From Colius striatus (taxonomy: Eukaryota > Chordata > Aves > Coliiformes > Coliidae): DNA of 64,000 nt. The notes below the pieces were generated by a model. That model saw only the letters and a list, made by a program, of their open reading frames with translations. It made no database searches and had not been told where the DNA came from. This document shows positions 23,201 through 35,600 of the stretch, piece after piece. The position numbers and the translations under genes are program-made. Positions within the stretch are counted from its first letter, which is position 1, and each line of letters opens with the position of its first letter. Location of the stretch: the NCBI RefSeq assembly GCF_028858725.1, contig NC_084781.1:5464513-5528512 (forward strand), written 5' to 3'.

Positions 23201-26200
23201 TTCTCTCAGAGAATTCCCTCCAGCGGGGAGCAGCGCTGGCTGTTGCAGGACTGGGAATCTCATGGGGGGGAGGGAGAAATAAAAGCAGTGGTGTTTCCCC
23301 ATCTGCCGGAACCTGAGCTTTACCTGGAGAATTTTTGCGAGGCCTTTATGGGCTGTGTATCTGCTGTTTGTGTTGCAGAGGAGTACACGTGTTTGTGGCA
23401 GGAATGCGGTTTCTGTTCACCAGAGAGCTCAGCTGACCTCATTCGCCATGTCTATTTCCACTGCTACCACACCAAGCTGAAGCAGTGGGGGTTGCAGGCC
23501 CTGCAGAGCCAGTCAGACCTGAGCCATTGCCAGCTGGACTTCCAGAGCCGCAACATCATCCCCGAGACCCCAGATAACTTCCTGTGTCTGTGGGAGTACT
23601 GCGAGGTGAGAGCAGGTTTGGCTTTGCTCTGTGTCGTCAGCGACGTGGCAGCCAAGAGGAGGAATGTTGCTTGTCCTGCAGCATGACTGCATGCTGCCTG
23701 TTGACTCAGTACCTGTGTGAAACTCAGCTCTGCTCGTGTGAGGCCAGCTCGTGCTGATCCCTCCCCCCTGTTCTGTCTGCCCTTGCTCCCTGACAGAGAT
23801 CATTTGACAATCCCGAGTGGTTCTATCGGCACGTGGAGGATCACAGCTTCTGTTTGGAGTACAAGGCACCAGGGAAGGAGAACCACGTGGTCCACTGTGG
23901 CTGGAAAGGTTAGTGGCTGCATGCAGGGCATCTCTGGAGAGCTTTGCAGAGGGCTGAGTTGCAGATGTTGTACAGGAGAACTCTGCACTCCTTGGCAGGG
24001 TTTCAGAGAGCCTCCTGAACTCTGGAAATACATGTGCATGGTCCTAACAGCAAAATATTCCTGTAACATTGCTGCAGTTGAGTACTTAGTACTGAACATC
24101 TCTGTTTAGTCAGTACCCAGTACCATGGCGGGGACCATGGTAGTCATAGGCCAGTATTCTCTTCCTGCTGCCACCCTGCTGAGGGCTTTGCAGAGCTGAC
24201 CTGACCCTCGCTAGTCCAAACAGAAGCAAAAAGCCCACATCAGGTCAGGGTGTGCCCACATCAGGTCAGGGTGTGCCCACATCAGGTCAGGGCGTGGGCC
24301 GTGGCCCCTGTGGGAAGGATCCTGACGGCGTCACGTCATTTCCACTCAGACTGTGACGGCAGCTTCAAGGGCCGCTGCAAGCTGCGGGAGCACCTGCGCA
24401 GCCACACGCAGGAGAAGGTGGTGGCCTGCCCGACCTGTGGAGGGATGTTTGCCAACAACACCAAGTTCTTTGACCACATCCGCCGCCAGACCGCCCTGGA
24501 CCGTAAGCGCCTGCGGGCAGGGAGGTGCCCTGGGCCGGCGCTCTGGGCCTTCTGCTTTCCAGAGCTGCCTGTGCCCTGCAAGCAAAGGGCTCGGACGTGC
24601 TTGGGGACAACCTGGCTTCTCACTTGTTGCTCTTTGTCCTGTTCTCTCTGCTTTGATCTCTTTTGTCACCACCCCTTCCCTTTCTTCCTGGCCCCAATGC
24701 TGCAGAGCAGAGGTTTCAGTGTTCTCACTGCTCCAAGAGGTTTGCCACGGAGAGGCTGCTCCGCGACCACATGAGGAACCACGGTGAGTGAAGGCTCCTT
24801 CTCTCCCAGCCGAGGCTCTGAAGAGCGTGTGCTCTCCCCTGCTTTGTGGCAATGCTTTCCAGCTGTTCTTTCCCACAGTGAACCACTACAAGTGCCCTCT
24901 GTGTGACATGACCTGCCCCCTGCCCTCCTCCCTGCGCAATCACATTCGTTTTCGGCACAGTGAGGAGCGGCCGTTCAAGTGTGACTACTGTGACTACAGG
25001 TGAGGACCAGGACTTTCCCTCTCTCCAGACTGGTGATGGAGGAGTGTCCAGAGGGGTATGTGTGTGTGTGTGCTATGCAAGTGTTTAGCTTTATCTCTTG
25101 TTGTTTCCTTTTAGCTGCAAGAATCTGATTGACCTGAGGAAGCACCTAGACACGCACAGCAAAGAGCCAGCCTATCGCTGCGAGTTTGAGGCTTGCAGCT
25201 TCACTGCACGCTCCGTCTGCTCCATCAAACTGCACTACCGGAAAGTCCATGAGGTGGGAAGGGAGCAGAGGGCTCTTCTGCTGTGTACTCTCTCCCAGTG
25301 AGGCTGAGAACTGCTAAGTGCCAACATGCTCTACAGAAGCATGAGGAAAAAAAAGCTAAAGTCCTGTGGAGCGCCCCAGGCTGCCCGGTGCTGTAGGAAT
25401 GCGAGGCCGGGTCGCTTTCCTCTTCTCACTGCTGCAATGATAACGGCATGTCAGTCTTCTCAGGGAACCTGATTCCTTCTGCCATGCTCGTGCTTGGGTA
25501 CCAGGCCCTGTGCTCAGGCTCATGGGGTATTCACATCCCTCTCTTTGCCCTTCAGGGTGACTCAGAGCCCCGGTACAAGTGCCATGTCTGTGACAAGTGC
25601 TTCACACGTGGAAACAACCTCACTGTCCACCTCAGGAAGAAACACCAGTTCAAATGGCCTTCGGGGCATCCTCGCTTCAGGTACTGCCCATCCTCAGCTT
25701 CCCACTGCCTCCCTTGTAGGGTAAAGAGACAACTGGCACTGCATGCTGTACTTGCTGGAACAGAGACCTGGCAGTGCCTGGGCTCTGACACTTGGCTGGG
25801 CTGGGAGCCACTGGGCAGCGGGTATTCAGTGGGATCTGGCACAGCAACAGAGCTATGCTGGGTGGCAGCTCCAGAGATAAGGGGCAAGGGCAGCAATGGT
25901 GCCACCACAGCTGCATCTGGGGGGATACTTCTGAGCTTGGCAAGGGCCAGGACCAGATACCCTACTCTAGAGAAAGCTGCTGCAGACCAGTCTCTTGCCA
26001 GATGCCTCTGCCACATCCATTCTAGGAAACTCCGAAGGGTTTCCAGAGCCTAAAAGCTGGGAGTGGGAGAGGATGGACTTCAAATGCTCCTGATGAAACA
26101 CACTGGTAGAAGGAGATGGGCTTGGGACACGATAGAGGCCTGGCAGAAAGCTCAGAAGCCGCCATGTGGATGTGTTTCTAGGGGTGGGGGCTGAAGGATT

Positions 26201-26824
26201 TTTATCCTACATGTCTGATACCACCTGTGTAGCACTGGGCATTGGAACCTAGAATATAGTGCCCCTGTCTCTTGGGAAGGGCTACAGCCTGGGCTCCGCC
26301 TGTCTCTGCTCAGGTACAAGGAACATGAGGATGGCTACATGAGGCTGCAGCTGGTGCGTTACGAGAGCGTGGAGCTGACAGAGCAGCTGCTGAAGGACAG
26401 AGAGAAGCGTGGGGAGGCGCTGGAGGGCTCAGCCGAGTGCGTGGTGCTGTCTGAGGGGGAGGGCCACCTGCGGGGCATCATTCTAGAGGCCCCAGCAGAG
26501 GCACCACCGGCAGAGAGCAGCGTTGCTGAGCTGCAGGTGGCCCCACTACCCCCAGCCCCTTGTCCTGCGGCCCCCCAAGGTGCCTTCCCGGGAGCAGCGC
26601 TGCCAGCACAGCCGGAACCCAGCGCCCCGGCGAGCCCCATCGTGCGGGTGGTGAACCGCACCAACGAGCACGGGGAGAGTGAGACTGTGTATTACATCCT
26701 GACCAGCACATCTCCTGAGGAGCCCGTGGCAGCAGCAGCCACTGGGCTGCCTATGGAGTTGGAGGAGAACGTCATGGACCGGCTGCAGAAGACGGCTGAG
26801 GAGCTGGGCATCCAGATTGTGTGA
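22993..26824 (+). CDS. HINFP: HINFP, histone H4 transcription factor
   Basis: Nine coding exons: 22993-23155, 23379-23605, 23797-23908, 24350-24502, 24706-24783, 24879-24999, 25115-25253, 25556-25680 and 26314-26824. Phases close to 542 aa (human 517). It encodes a chain of C2H2 zinc fingers; recognisable stretches include [74 protein letters not shown] and [17 protein letters not shown]. They follow the human protein closely, then [20 protein letters not shown]. The long last exon is Pro/Ala/Glu-rich and poorly conserved except [18 protein letters not shown] and the end EELGIQIV. Human HINFP binds histone H4 promoters and activates them at the G1/S transition. The start follows the recalled human N-terminus (MPP..K) and sits in the CpG island. 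A 21-bp tandem repeat lies in intron 3. Confidence 0.96.
24234..24296. repeat. Three tandem copies of a 21-bp unit in HINFP intron 3
   Basis: The unit CCCACATCAGGTCAGGGTGT plus G is repeated head to tail three times; the last copy has one change. It ends about 50 bp before the exon 4 acceptor. Confidence 0.8.
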
Positions 26825-28188
26825 GGTGCTCACCCGCTCCTCTGCAGGAGGAAAACTTGGGCCTCCAGGGGCTGTGCCAGTGGGGGAGGTTGGGAAGTGC
26901 TTGGGGGAGATGACAGCTTGCCTTCACCTCCCTGCTGCTGGTGAGCTCACCTGCTGCCCCAGCCTCACTGGCTGCCATTGTGGTCAGTGTGGGGAGAGGG
27001 CAAGGACGGGGTTTCTCCGTTGTGAGTCAAGCAGTCTGAGCTGGAAAGAGCTGCCTCTCCTCCTTTTGGGGATTAGGGACTGACAAGCCTCCATCACCCT
27101 TCCAGGAGGTTTGGCCTTCCCCTCTTGGTCACACACTGGTGATGTGGTCCCTGGTGCTGTGCAGTTTCAGCCATTGCTGTGCCAGGTCCTCAGCTGGGAC
27201 CTTCTCGGGCAGTGCCATGCGCTCAGCAACCCCATGGTTGAAGCATCTTGGCTGAGGAGGTGTGTGGCCCTTAGCAGGGCTGTCCTCCCCATGCATATGT
27301 TGTTCTCCAAGGGATGGTGTGCTGGTTCTGCCTTCAGCAGCACTTTTCTGCACACTGTCTTTCCCAGGTGGTGGTGGTGGTGGTTGTGCCACTGCTGCTG
27401 ATCTCTGGGAGGAGAAGGCAGGAGGTGCAGGCCTTTGCAGGCTGCTGCTGCTCTGCAGCACTGAAGGATCAGGAGCTTTTTGCTGCTTTTGCCTTTCTCT
27501 GGGTTGCCTCCCCACATTGGGGTTTGAGCTCCTCTCTGGGCAAAGTGTACTTTGGCAAGACAAATAAAAGACTGCCAGGCCAGCCAGTGTCTGGTTCAGC
27601 CCCGTCCCTGACAGCTGCGGTGAGGGGACGAGACTGAGTTGCCCAGAGCCTGCAGTGTGAGAGATGGGCCCTGTAGAGCTGCCAGGACCCACTGACATGT
27701 TCTTCCTGCTGCTGTTTGGTGCAGCTAGCGACTGGCTTCTTGCAGGATGGGGGATTGGTTTTTGCTGCCTCCTTTGGGGCATGAATATCAGCTGCCTGGC
27801 CCTTGCTCTCTGGGACCTGGCAGAGTGGGTGGAGGATGCCCTCGAGAGAAGGGTCTTCTGCCAGCTTTGCATTCACAGCACTTCCAACCTGGGGCTCTGC
27901 TGCCAGAGATGTGCCTGTGTGTTGCCACGGCCTCTGGTGCTCCTGTGCACAAGGCGAGGCAGCTGTGCCTGGGAAGGCTTGGCCCTTTAAACACTGGGGA
28001 CAGGCGAGTAATCTGCCAGAGATTATCTGCTGGGGAGAGGATTGGCATTAAAGGGAATGTCTCCTCCCTTCCCCCATGTCCTACAGCATCCTGGTCTTGT
28101 GTGCATGGAGACCAAGTTCACTTTGTCCTGGGAGAGCAGAGAGGTGGGCCTGTGATCTGAGGGGCAGGGGAGGAGGGCAGTGTGAAGT
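26825..28188 (+). other. HINFP 3' UTR and short intergenic spacer
   Basis: No coding exon is seen. AATAAA at 27563-27568 is the likely HINFP poly(A) signal, giving a 3' UTR near 0.75 kb. A GGT-rich run lies at about 27369-27386. The remaining 0.6 kb should hold the promoter of the sushi-domain gene that follows; I see no CpG island there. Confidence 0.6.
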
Positions 28189-29561
28189 ATGGGACTGGGC
28201 CTTCTCTCCCTCGCTGTGCTGACCATGCTGGTCTCCTGTGAAAACCCAGAAGGTAATGGTGTTTGGGGCAGGGAGGGGGCTTACAGGGTGTCCCAGAGCT
28301 GCTGGCACCTGGCTGGGCTCATCTTCCTCAGCAGAGAGTAAGACTTTTGTTACATCCCTGTGCCAAACTTTGGCAGGAGCTGGCTTGCAGAAAAGCTGGA
28401 GGCTGCTGGTGGATGCACTCGAAACAGCAGAGTCCAGAGTGGGCTGAGACGAGCCTATGCTGGGCTTGTACCACTTCCCTGTGGGTCTCTGAGGGCTGGG
28501 AGCTGGTGGGAAGGATGATCCTCAGCCCCCAGCTGAGCCTTGATCTGCCTTGCTCCCTGTGGCACCAGGAGACCTGGACACTTACTGGTCTGGTACAGCA
28601 CCCATCTGCTTGGGGAGCTGCAAGGGCAAGCACAAGGAGCTGAAGAGGAGCCAGTGTGGGAATGGCAGCTGCTGCTGGCTGGGCTACAAGTCCTTCTGCA
28701 GAGGTACAGCCCAAATGGGGAGATGGGAGGGAAGCCTGGGGGTGACTGCAGGGCTTGGCACAGCCAGCCTGGAGAGGACGGGTTTTGTGCCACATACCTG
28801 GGGTCTCTCCAGCAGCCCAGTCCTCGGGGCACAATGCCACTGAGGCACCTGCAGATCCTACCCAGCACCCACAGCTGCCCAGGGTGCTAATCCCAGACCC
28901 CTCTTTGTCCCCAGTGAACTGTGGGCGACCCGAGGCAGATTTCAGCTCGGTGGTGCACGGCAATGACTGGTGGGTGGGCTCGGTGGTGCGCTACAGCTGC
29001 CGACCCGGCTTCCTGCTGCTGGGGGACGCGGCCAGCACCTGCCAGTCCGACGGCCGCTGGACCCCCAAGCCCTCCTGCCTCCGTGAGTGCTGTCACTCTG
29101 AGCCCCAGGGGGAGCAGGTGGGAGGGCTGCAGGCACATCTCTTGCTCCTTCTTTTCCCCCAGCCTGCTGTGGGAGGGCTGTAGGGCCAGTGGGCACCTTG
29201 TGACTGTACCTTCCCCCTGCTCTTGCAGGGATCTGCCTGCGAGGTCGGATCGAAATCAGTGAGAGGGACATTACTGGGAAGTGCTCTTTGTCTTGCAACA
29301 GCCAGGCCCACCTGGGAGCCTTCTTCAACCACGGCTGCATCAAGATCTCAGCCTGTGTCAGTAAGCACTTGGGCTGGGCCCGCTGGTTCCTGCGCTGCGA
29401 CGTCTGTGAGTGTGATTGCCACGTGCCATGTGGTGAGTCCAGGTAGCAGCTCCTCACCTTTAGTAAGGGCCTGTTTTGTGGGTGGGGTTGCCACTGAGAG
29501 CTGGAAGGTACAAAACAGCTCAAAATCTGCTCTTGGTCTCCTTTCAGGTTCCTCTCTGTAG
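28189..29561 (+). CDS. Uncharacterised secreted cysteine-rich protein with one sushi (CCP) domain
   Basis: Five exons (28189-28252, 28569-28703, 28915-29082, 29229-29432, 29548-29561) join with all introns in phase 1 to give 194 aa. Residues 1-17 (MGLGLLSLAVLTMLVSC) look like a signal peptide. Exon 2 encodes a small module with six cysteines and a CC pair (YWSGTAPIC at 27-35, CGNGSCCWLGYKSFC at 51-65). Exon 3 is a clean sushi domain: C69, C95, C109 and C121, with W115 before the last cysteine. Exon 4 is another cysteine-rich module ending CDVCECDCHVPC, and exon 5 adds three residues and the stop. One exon per module with symmetric phase-1 introns is typical of extracellular proteins, and there is no membrane segment. 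I know of no human gene at this place between HINFP and ABCG4 and cannot name it. If exon 4 is not spliced it reads to a stop at 29454, giving a similar length. Confidence 0.8.
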
Positions 29562-30830
29562 AGCTGGGCTGGCCAGGTCTGTGGCCAGTGGCCCCTTGCT
29601 GAAGGAGGTGTCCACCCCTGTTGTCCGTTTCCCTGTGTCTCCATCACTGCACTCCTTCCATAAGCTCTATCCATCCCAAGGCTGTCATCTGTGAAGAGAG
29701 ATGTTCTGGACTCTGTCTCACAGGGCTGTCTTCTTTTCTGGTCTCATCCCTCAGCTCTCCAGCAGCAAGAGGTGCTCTGTGAGCAGCAGACAATAGGGTC
29801 TGTTTCCTGCAGCTGGGCTTGGGGACATTGTATATTGGCATCCCTTTGCTTCCTAGAGGAGGCTCATACCCCTTTTAAGAGGAATGTAGCCTGTGAGTCT
29901 GTTCATATTGTGGAAGTATCTGTCCCATCAGTGCTGCAGGTTGTAATTTCTTCCTGCCAGGTATTTCCAGAACATGGGCTGAGAAGTAAATCTGTCCTCT
30001 GTGCTTGCTGCAGCCATCAGGCAGAGCTGGAGTGTGGTCTCTGCCCACTATCCCAGTGCCACAGGCACAGTCCCCTGGCCAGGGCTGCACCACCTATTGC
30101 TCTGTGCAGAGCTTTGCTCCATGGCTACCTCCTTGTGCCCTCCTGCTGCCCACCCTATGAACTGCACTGCTCTCCAGTCTCCTCTGCCTGGATCCTTGTC
30201 CACCAAGGAACCAAATGATTACCCTATGTTCTGTCCCAGCCCAAGGCTGGCTGTGGGAGGGGAAAGCTTTCTTTGGCTCAACAGATGGTTTTTTAATTAA
30301 TACTCTCGTTAGTGCCACTCATTTCCATATGTCTTTCATGTTTAAGTGCTGTGGTGGGTGAGAGGTGTGAGTAACAGCGAAGATGGAGCCAGGCGTGGTG
30401 CTGCAGGAGGTGGAGGTGCAGGGGGATGGCAGGTCCCACAGGATGAGCCATAGAGGGGAACGTGTCCCCTGAGTAAAGCCCTGGGCATGGGTTGAGGGTT
30501 GAGGCCCTTTGCAACCGTCTCTGGCTCTTGGTGCCTGCTGTGAGCTTCCCAGGCAGTGCTCTGCCTCGCAGCCCCAGTGTCACCCTTGTGCCCCCATTGG
30601 GGTGGCTGCATGGTGGTGGGGGCCCTGCCTCAGGTTAGTGCAGAGTTGAAGGGGGGCAGAAACAGACTCGAGGGTGTTGGGCTTACGGGGGCTTGGGCTG
30701 AGGTAGCCACGGAGAGGTTTTGGGCTGGGATGACAATGGAGCTGTGGTAGGCTCTGCCTCATACGTGAACAGGAGGAGGCAATAGGAAGGGTTGTGCATA
30801 CCGGTCTGGCAAAGCTCAGGCGGGGATGCT
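29562..30830. other. Intergenic between the sushi gene and ABCG4
   Basis: No recognisable exon is present. The 3' UTR of the sushi gene must begin here, but I see no standard poly(A) signal nearby. The open frames are short and without domains. Confidence 0.5.
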
Positions 30831-31460
30831 CAGGGCTTTCTGGCTTGCGGGGAGAGGAAATAGGGCCGGTCCCTTTAAGAGGATTTTTCGCTGCCCGGCA
30901 GCGCTGCCTGCCTGGGCGATCCATCCCGGCGCCCCGACCGGCGGCAGCAGCAGCAGCGACAAAGGTGCGGAGAGGGGCACGGCCAGCAGCCGGGCTCAGG
31001 GGGCCGCTAGCCACAGCTGCGCTGCGGGCGGAGACCCCCCGGTGCCGTCGCGCCCAGCCCGCGGAGGGATGGAGAACGGAGCCTGGGTGGCTCCCGGCGC
31101 GGGCAGCGCCCAGCCCGGCTCCCGGCGCTGAGCCCCGCCGCGGGCATCGCCCCTTTGTCTGCGGAGGAGCGAGAGGCGGCGGCTGCTGCGGCGGAGGCTC
31201 GGCCGGTGCCAGCGCGGAGAGGAGAGGCTGCCAGGTGAGGCTGCGGGGAGCGAAGGGCCCGCGGGCAGCCCCCTCCCCGGGACAGCCCGGGGGGCTGCGG
31301 GCGACAGAGCCAGAGGAGCGGGGATGAAGGAAGGGCATCCTCGGCAAAGCCGCCTTCCCTGCCACTCGCCTCGGAGCCGGGCTAAGCCGCGGAGAGCGGC
31401 TTGAGGGTGTTAGCGCTCCGTGCAGCGCCCCGCCGGAGGAGTCAAGGTGAGCCCGAGGGC
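30830..31460 (+). promoter_or_regulatory. CpG-island promoter and 5' UTR of ABCG4
   Basis: A CpG-dense block 1.2 kb before the ABCG4 start codon. Splice-donor-like sites at about 31233 (CCAG then GTGAGG) and 31447 (CAAG then GTGAGC) could end alternative non-coding first exons. These would join the acceptor at about 32640 just before the start codon. Confidence 0.6.
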
Positions 31461-32652
31461 GCCTGGTGCCCGCTGCCCCCCGTCCCCGCTGCCTCGGGGG
31501 TCTGGCGCCCGGGGGCTGCGATCACCGGGGTTTGCGGGCCCGGGTGGAGCCGCTGTGCCAAACCTGTCCCAGACAAGGCGGCTGCCGGGAGCTGGGGGGG
31601 GTCTGAGTGCAGCCCTCCTTCACACCTTATCTTCCCTGGGGCTGGCTTTTTTCCAGCCCTAAAAGGGATCTGTCTGCAACGGGGAGAGGGCTGGGGAAAT
31701 CTCGGCGCAGGTCCTCGCGAGGCCGGCTTCCCCGTTCAGGGGATGGAGCGTGTGCATTGCAGCTCTGGCGAGGAGCTGCCTGCAGCCTGCGCCTCAGCAA
31801 AATGTAGGTTAGCAAAGCATCAGGACCCCAGCCTCCGAGGTGAAATGGGTGCTGGGCCCAGCATGCTCAGGCTCCTTTTTGCTTCCAGGCTTTGGTGCCA
31901 CTGTGGGACCTGGGGTTACTGTGCTCCCTGCTCTGCTTGGCTCAACATCTCCCTTAGCACCGCAGAGAGTCCTGAAGCCAAGCAGAGATGTGAGGAGCCT
32001 GGCCGTGCTGCAGCCAGTTGTGGGGAGCAGTGCAGGCAGAAGAATGTTTGGGCAGATGTGCATGTATTAGCACCACTAAATGGCCCTAGTTAAATACTGG
32101 CTTGCTCCATGGTGCTGTGCCAGTAATAGCCCAGAAGAGGAAAAGAGCCAAAGGAGGCAAAGAAGGACTGGCGGTAGCAGGACCTCATACCCATGCACCC
32201 TGAGCCCTGGTCAGGCCAGGCAAGGGTAGTTCCTCGAGAGCCCTTAGGACATCCAGGCAGCTGTGTGTCCCCTGTTGAGGGCAGAGCATCAGCTCTCCCA
32301 CCTCTCATCCTGCACCTCCCATGATGGACAGGAGGGGAGCAGGGAGCCCAGCAGCAGCGGGCCAAGGGAGCTGAACAGCCTGCCAGGTCTGCTGCCAGAG
32401 CTGGACCCAACCACACGAGGTACATGAATTATTGAGCATGGAGCTGATCAGCTGCTCCTTGCTGCAAGCCCCTCAGCGTGGGCTTGGCTGCCTTGGCCAC
32501 ATCCATCCTTCCATCCAGCTGTGAATGCCAGACTGTAGCTAGGCAGAGTGTCACAGGGTGGAGGGGAGACAGTGAGGCCTGAGACCAGCAGCAAAGAGTG
32601 TGAGAGGGGCTGCTGTGAGTGGATCCCTGTGTGTTTCCCACAGAGCAGCAGG

Positions 32653-35600
32653 ATGGCGGAGAAGGGCATGGATCCCGCGTGTGTCTCCATTGCCCTGGAG
32701 GACACGGTGTGCCACACCAGCCCCCCAGATGCCCCGCTCCTCACTACTCACTTGAAGAAGGTGGAGAACCACATCACAGAGGCCCAGAGGTTTTCCCATC
32801 TCCCCAAGCGCTCGGCTGTCAACATTGAGTTCATTGACTTGTCCTACTCGGTGCGCGAAGGCTCGTGGTGGAGGAAGAGAGGTAGGAGCTGCCAGCTGGG
32901 GCAGGGCAGGGCAGGGGGCCTGCAAGGCTGGTGCATCTCTCTCGCTTTCTGAATGCCTTGATCTCACCCCAGTCCCCAGCATCCACCTCTGTGCCACATT
33001 CATTGTTTCTCTGCGGATTCCTGCTTCAGGCAGCCTCGGTCCCTATGAGCACAGAGTGCCTCAGCTCTCTGCCTGCCGTGGGGACTGCACCCAGGGAGCC
33101 TCAGCGGGACGTGCTGGAGCTGCTGGCCCCTGCAGCAGCAGGGCTGGGGGGACAGGCTGGGATGGGCTGGGTGGTCTGACCACCAGTGCTGTCTCAGCCA
33201 TGATGTGGCTGGCAGTCTTTGCTGGATGCCATGTCCTAAAGAAGCCTCTGACCAGGGCTGCATGGGGGAGATGGGGCAGATTTTCTGGCTCAGGGGCAGC
33301 CAGGATGGATGAGTTTCCTCAGTGCTGTTGTTTAGGGGATGATGGCTGTGAGACATGCTGACAGCAGGAGACCCCAAGGGGTGCCCCAGCTCAGTGCCTG
33401 GCAAGTAGAATGTGTGTGGTTTGCAGGGGAATTCCTCTCCACTGGCTCCCTGTGCAGCTGAAGCCATGGTCCCTTTTCCCATGTGTGACTCTGGCCCAGA
33501 GCTCAGGGAGGAGAGAGGGGAGGCAGATGGCGGCTGGTGGGTGGTAGTCTGCTTTAGCTCTCTCAGTTAATGGGATGCCAATCAGGCAGCCCCTTGAGGT
33601 GGAGCAGGAGCTGATCTGCAGAAGCTGACGGCAGGCAGATGAGCAGGGGCTGGTAAGCAGATCGCGGGCACAGGACTGCTCAGCAGATTCTCTGGCCAGT
33701 CAGGAGCACCACATGAGACCTCTGACTCTGTCCCCAGCCTGTTCTCTCTGCAGCTAGGGAAACTGAGGCACGGAAAGACGGTGGGACCAGCCCAAACATC
33801 CCCCAGGATGAGATCTGCCTGTTTGGGGTGCTGAGTAAGCATCCCAGGAGGAGACAGGGCACAGAGCAAGGTGTGCTGTAGCATTCAGGAGTTCTGGGGA
33901 TCGTCTGCTTGACAGTGTGCTAGTGCCCTGCACGGGAGAGGGAGAGCTCAGGCATCTGGACTGGACAGGGACGTGCCAAGGGGTGCTGGGATGCCGGGGT
34001 GGCAGGGGGAGGGACCTTTCTCTTCTCCCCCAGCCAGGCAGAGGCGGGGGAAGCTGTCTGGGAGCTCGCAGTGCCTTTGGCTAGAACCCCCAGAATGCAG
34101 CCGGGTGCCCGCTGTGCTGAAGCAGGAGGTTACTGGCAGTCAATGAACGCGAGTAACCGCTGCGCAAGCTGCAGTGGCGCCGACGTGAGCGGCATGCGCG
34201 GTGCGGGGCCGTGCGCGGTGCGGGGCGGTGCGCGGTGCGGGGCGGTGCGCGGCTGTGCGCGGGGGCCGGTGCAGCGCTGCTCGGGGCACGCTGAGCCCAC
34301 TGCCCAGCAGCAGCAGCAGCAGCAGCAGCAGCTGTGGCCCTGAGGTTTGCCCCAGTCTGTGTGCCGCGGGTGGATGCATTGCCCTCAGCCCCCGTGGGGA
34401 GGTGACATTGCCATCAGGGAGATGCTCGGACTTGGTGTATGGTTCAGTGTGGTCCTAGCCACATTGCCCCCATTGCCAGGGCTGCGTTTTGGAGGCAGCT
34501 CCTGAGAGCCTGAGGCTGTGCCTGTCCCTTACTTCCAACTCATCATGTTCCTTCTGCCAGAAAATGCTAATCAGACACATTTAAAGCAGAGATAATTCCA
34601 GGTCTGATTAGCAGTGGCTGCTGCTGGATGTCATGGTGTGAATGCCAATGATGGGGGCTTGCAGAGTCGACCTGCTCCATGTTACCCCACATCTCACTGC
34701 CTCTCTCCACTGGCCCTGGGATTGGGACCTGACAACATACCTGAGGCAAATGTCACAGCCTGGTAATCTTCTTTAGCAGCTATGTGCACTGACCTGAGGA
34801 TTTCCTTGGTCTTTGCTGTGATCCAGGGCATGTGCCTCTTCAGTGCTGGAAGTTAGTGGGGTCAGCCAAGGAACAGGGTCAGGGATCATGTTGGAAATGA
34901 CAGCTGCTGTGGCTGCAGCATTGGGGATGCTGGTGGAGATGGTCTCCAAGCACATGCAGTCCCTGGCATGACACATGGAGGTCCTGAGGTCCCCCAGTTG
35001 CTGGGATGGCATGCTGTAGTACTGCTGCTCTGGGAAGCTGGACTCATGTTGCTCTCCCCCTCCAGGGTACAAGACTCTCCTCAAATGCCTGTCAGGGAAG
35101 TTCTGCCAGCGGGAGCTCATTGGGATCATGGGGCCCTCAGGTGCTGGGAAGTCCACATTAATGAACATCCTGGCGGGATACAGGTGAGGCTGGGGGAGTG
35201 CAGGGAGCTGTGTGGTGCAGGGCTGGGACCCTGTGCTCCATGCCCCCATGCCTCTTATCCCACAGGGAGACGGGCATGAAGGGCCAGATCCTGGTCAATG
35301 GCCGTCCACGGGACCTGCGCACCTTCCGCAAGATGTCCTGCTACATCATGCAGGATGACATGCTCCTGCCACACCTTACTGTGCTGGAGGCCATGATGGT
35401 GAGCAGCCTGACAGGGCTCTGTGGGGCATCCGTGGGCTGTGTCCTCGGGCACTCAGCCCACACTAACATGAGCCACTTCCAAGGGCTCTGGGATACGAGA
35501 GCAAAATCCTACTGTTCTTGCTCCCTGCACCCTGAGACACTGTTCCCAGTCCTCAGCTGGGCAGGGACAGGGCCACAGCACAGCCAGTTCCATTTCCTAC

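Noticed and set aside
22289-23302. 337-codon minus-strand frame opposite the HINFP promoter
   Set aside because: It lies within the HINFP CpG island and the antisense of exon 1. It is low complexity with no homology I recognise.
24234-24296. Regular 21-bp repeats resembling a CRISPR array
   Set aside because: The copies are directly adjacent with no spacers, in an intron of a vertebrate gene; this is a simple tandem repeat.
27129-27872. 247-codon minus-strand frame in the HINFP 3' region
   Set aside because: Low-complexity Ser/Gln/Pro composition with no domain and no supporting splice sites or promoter.
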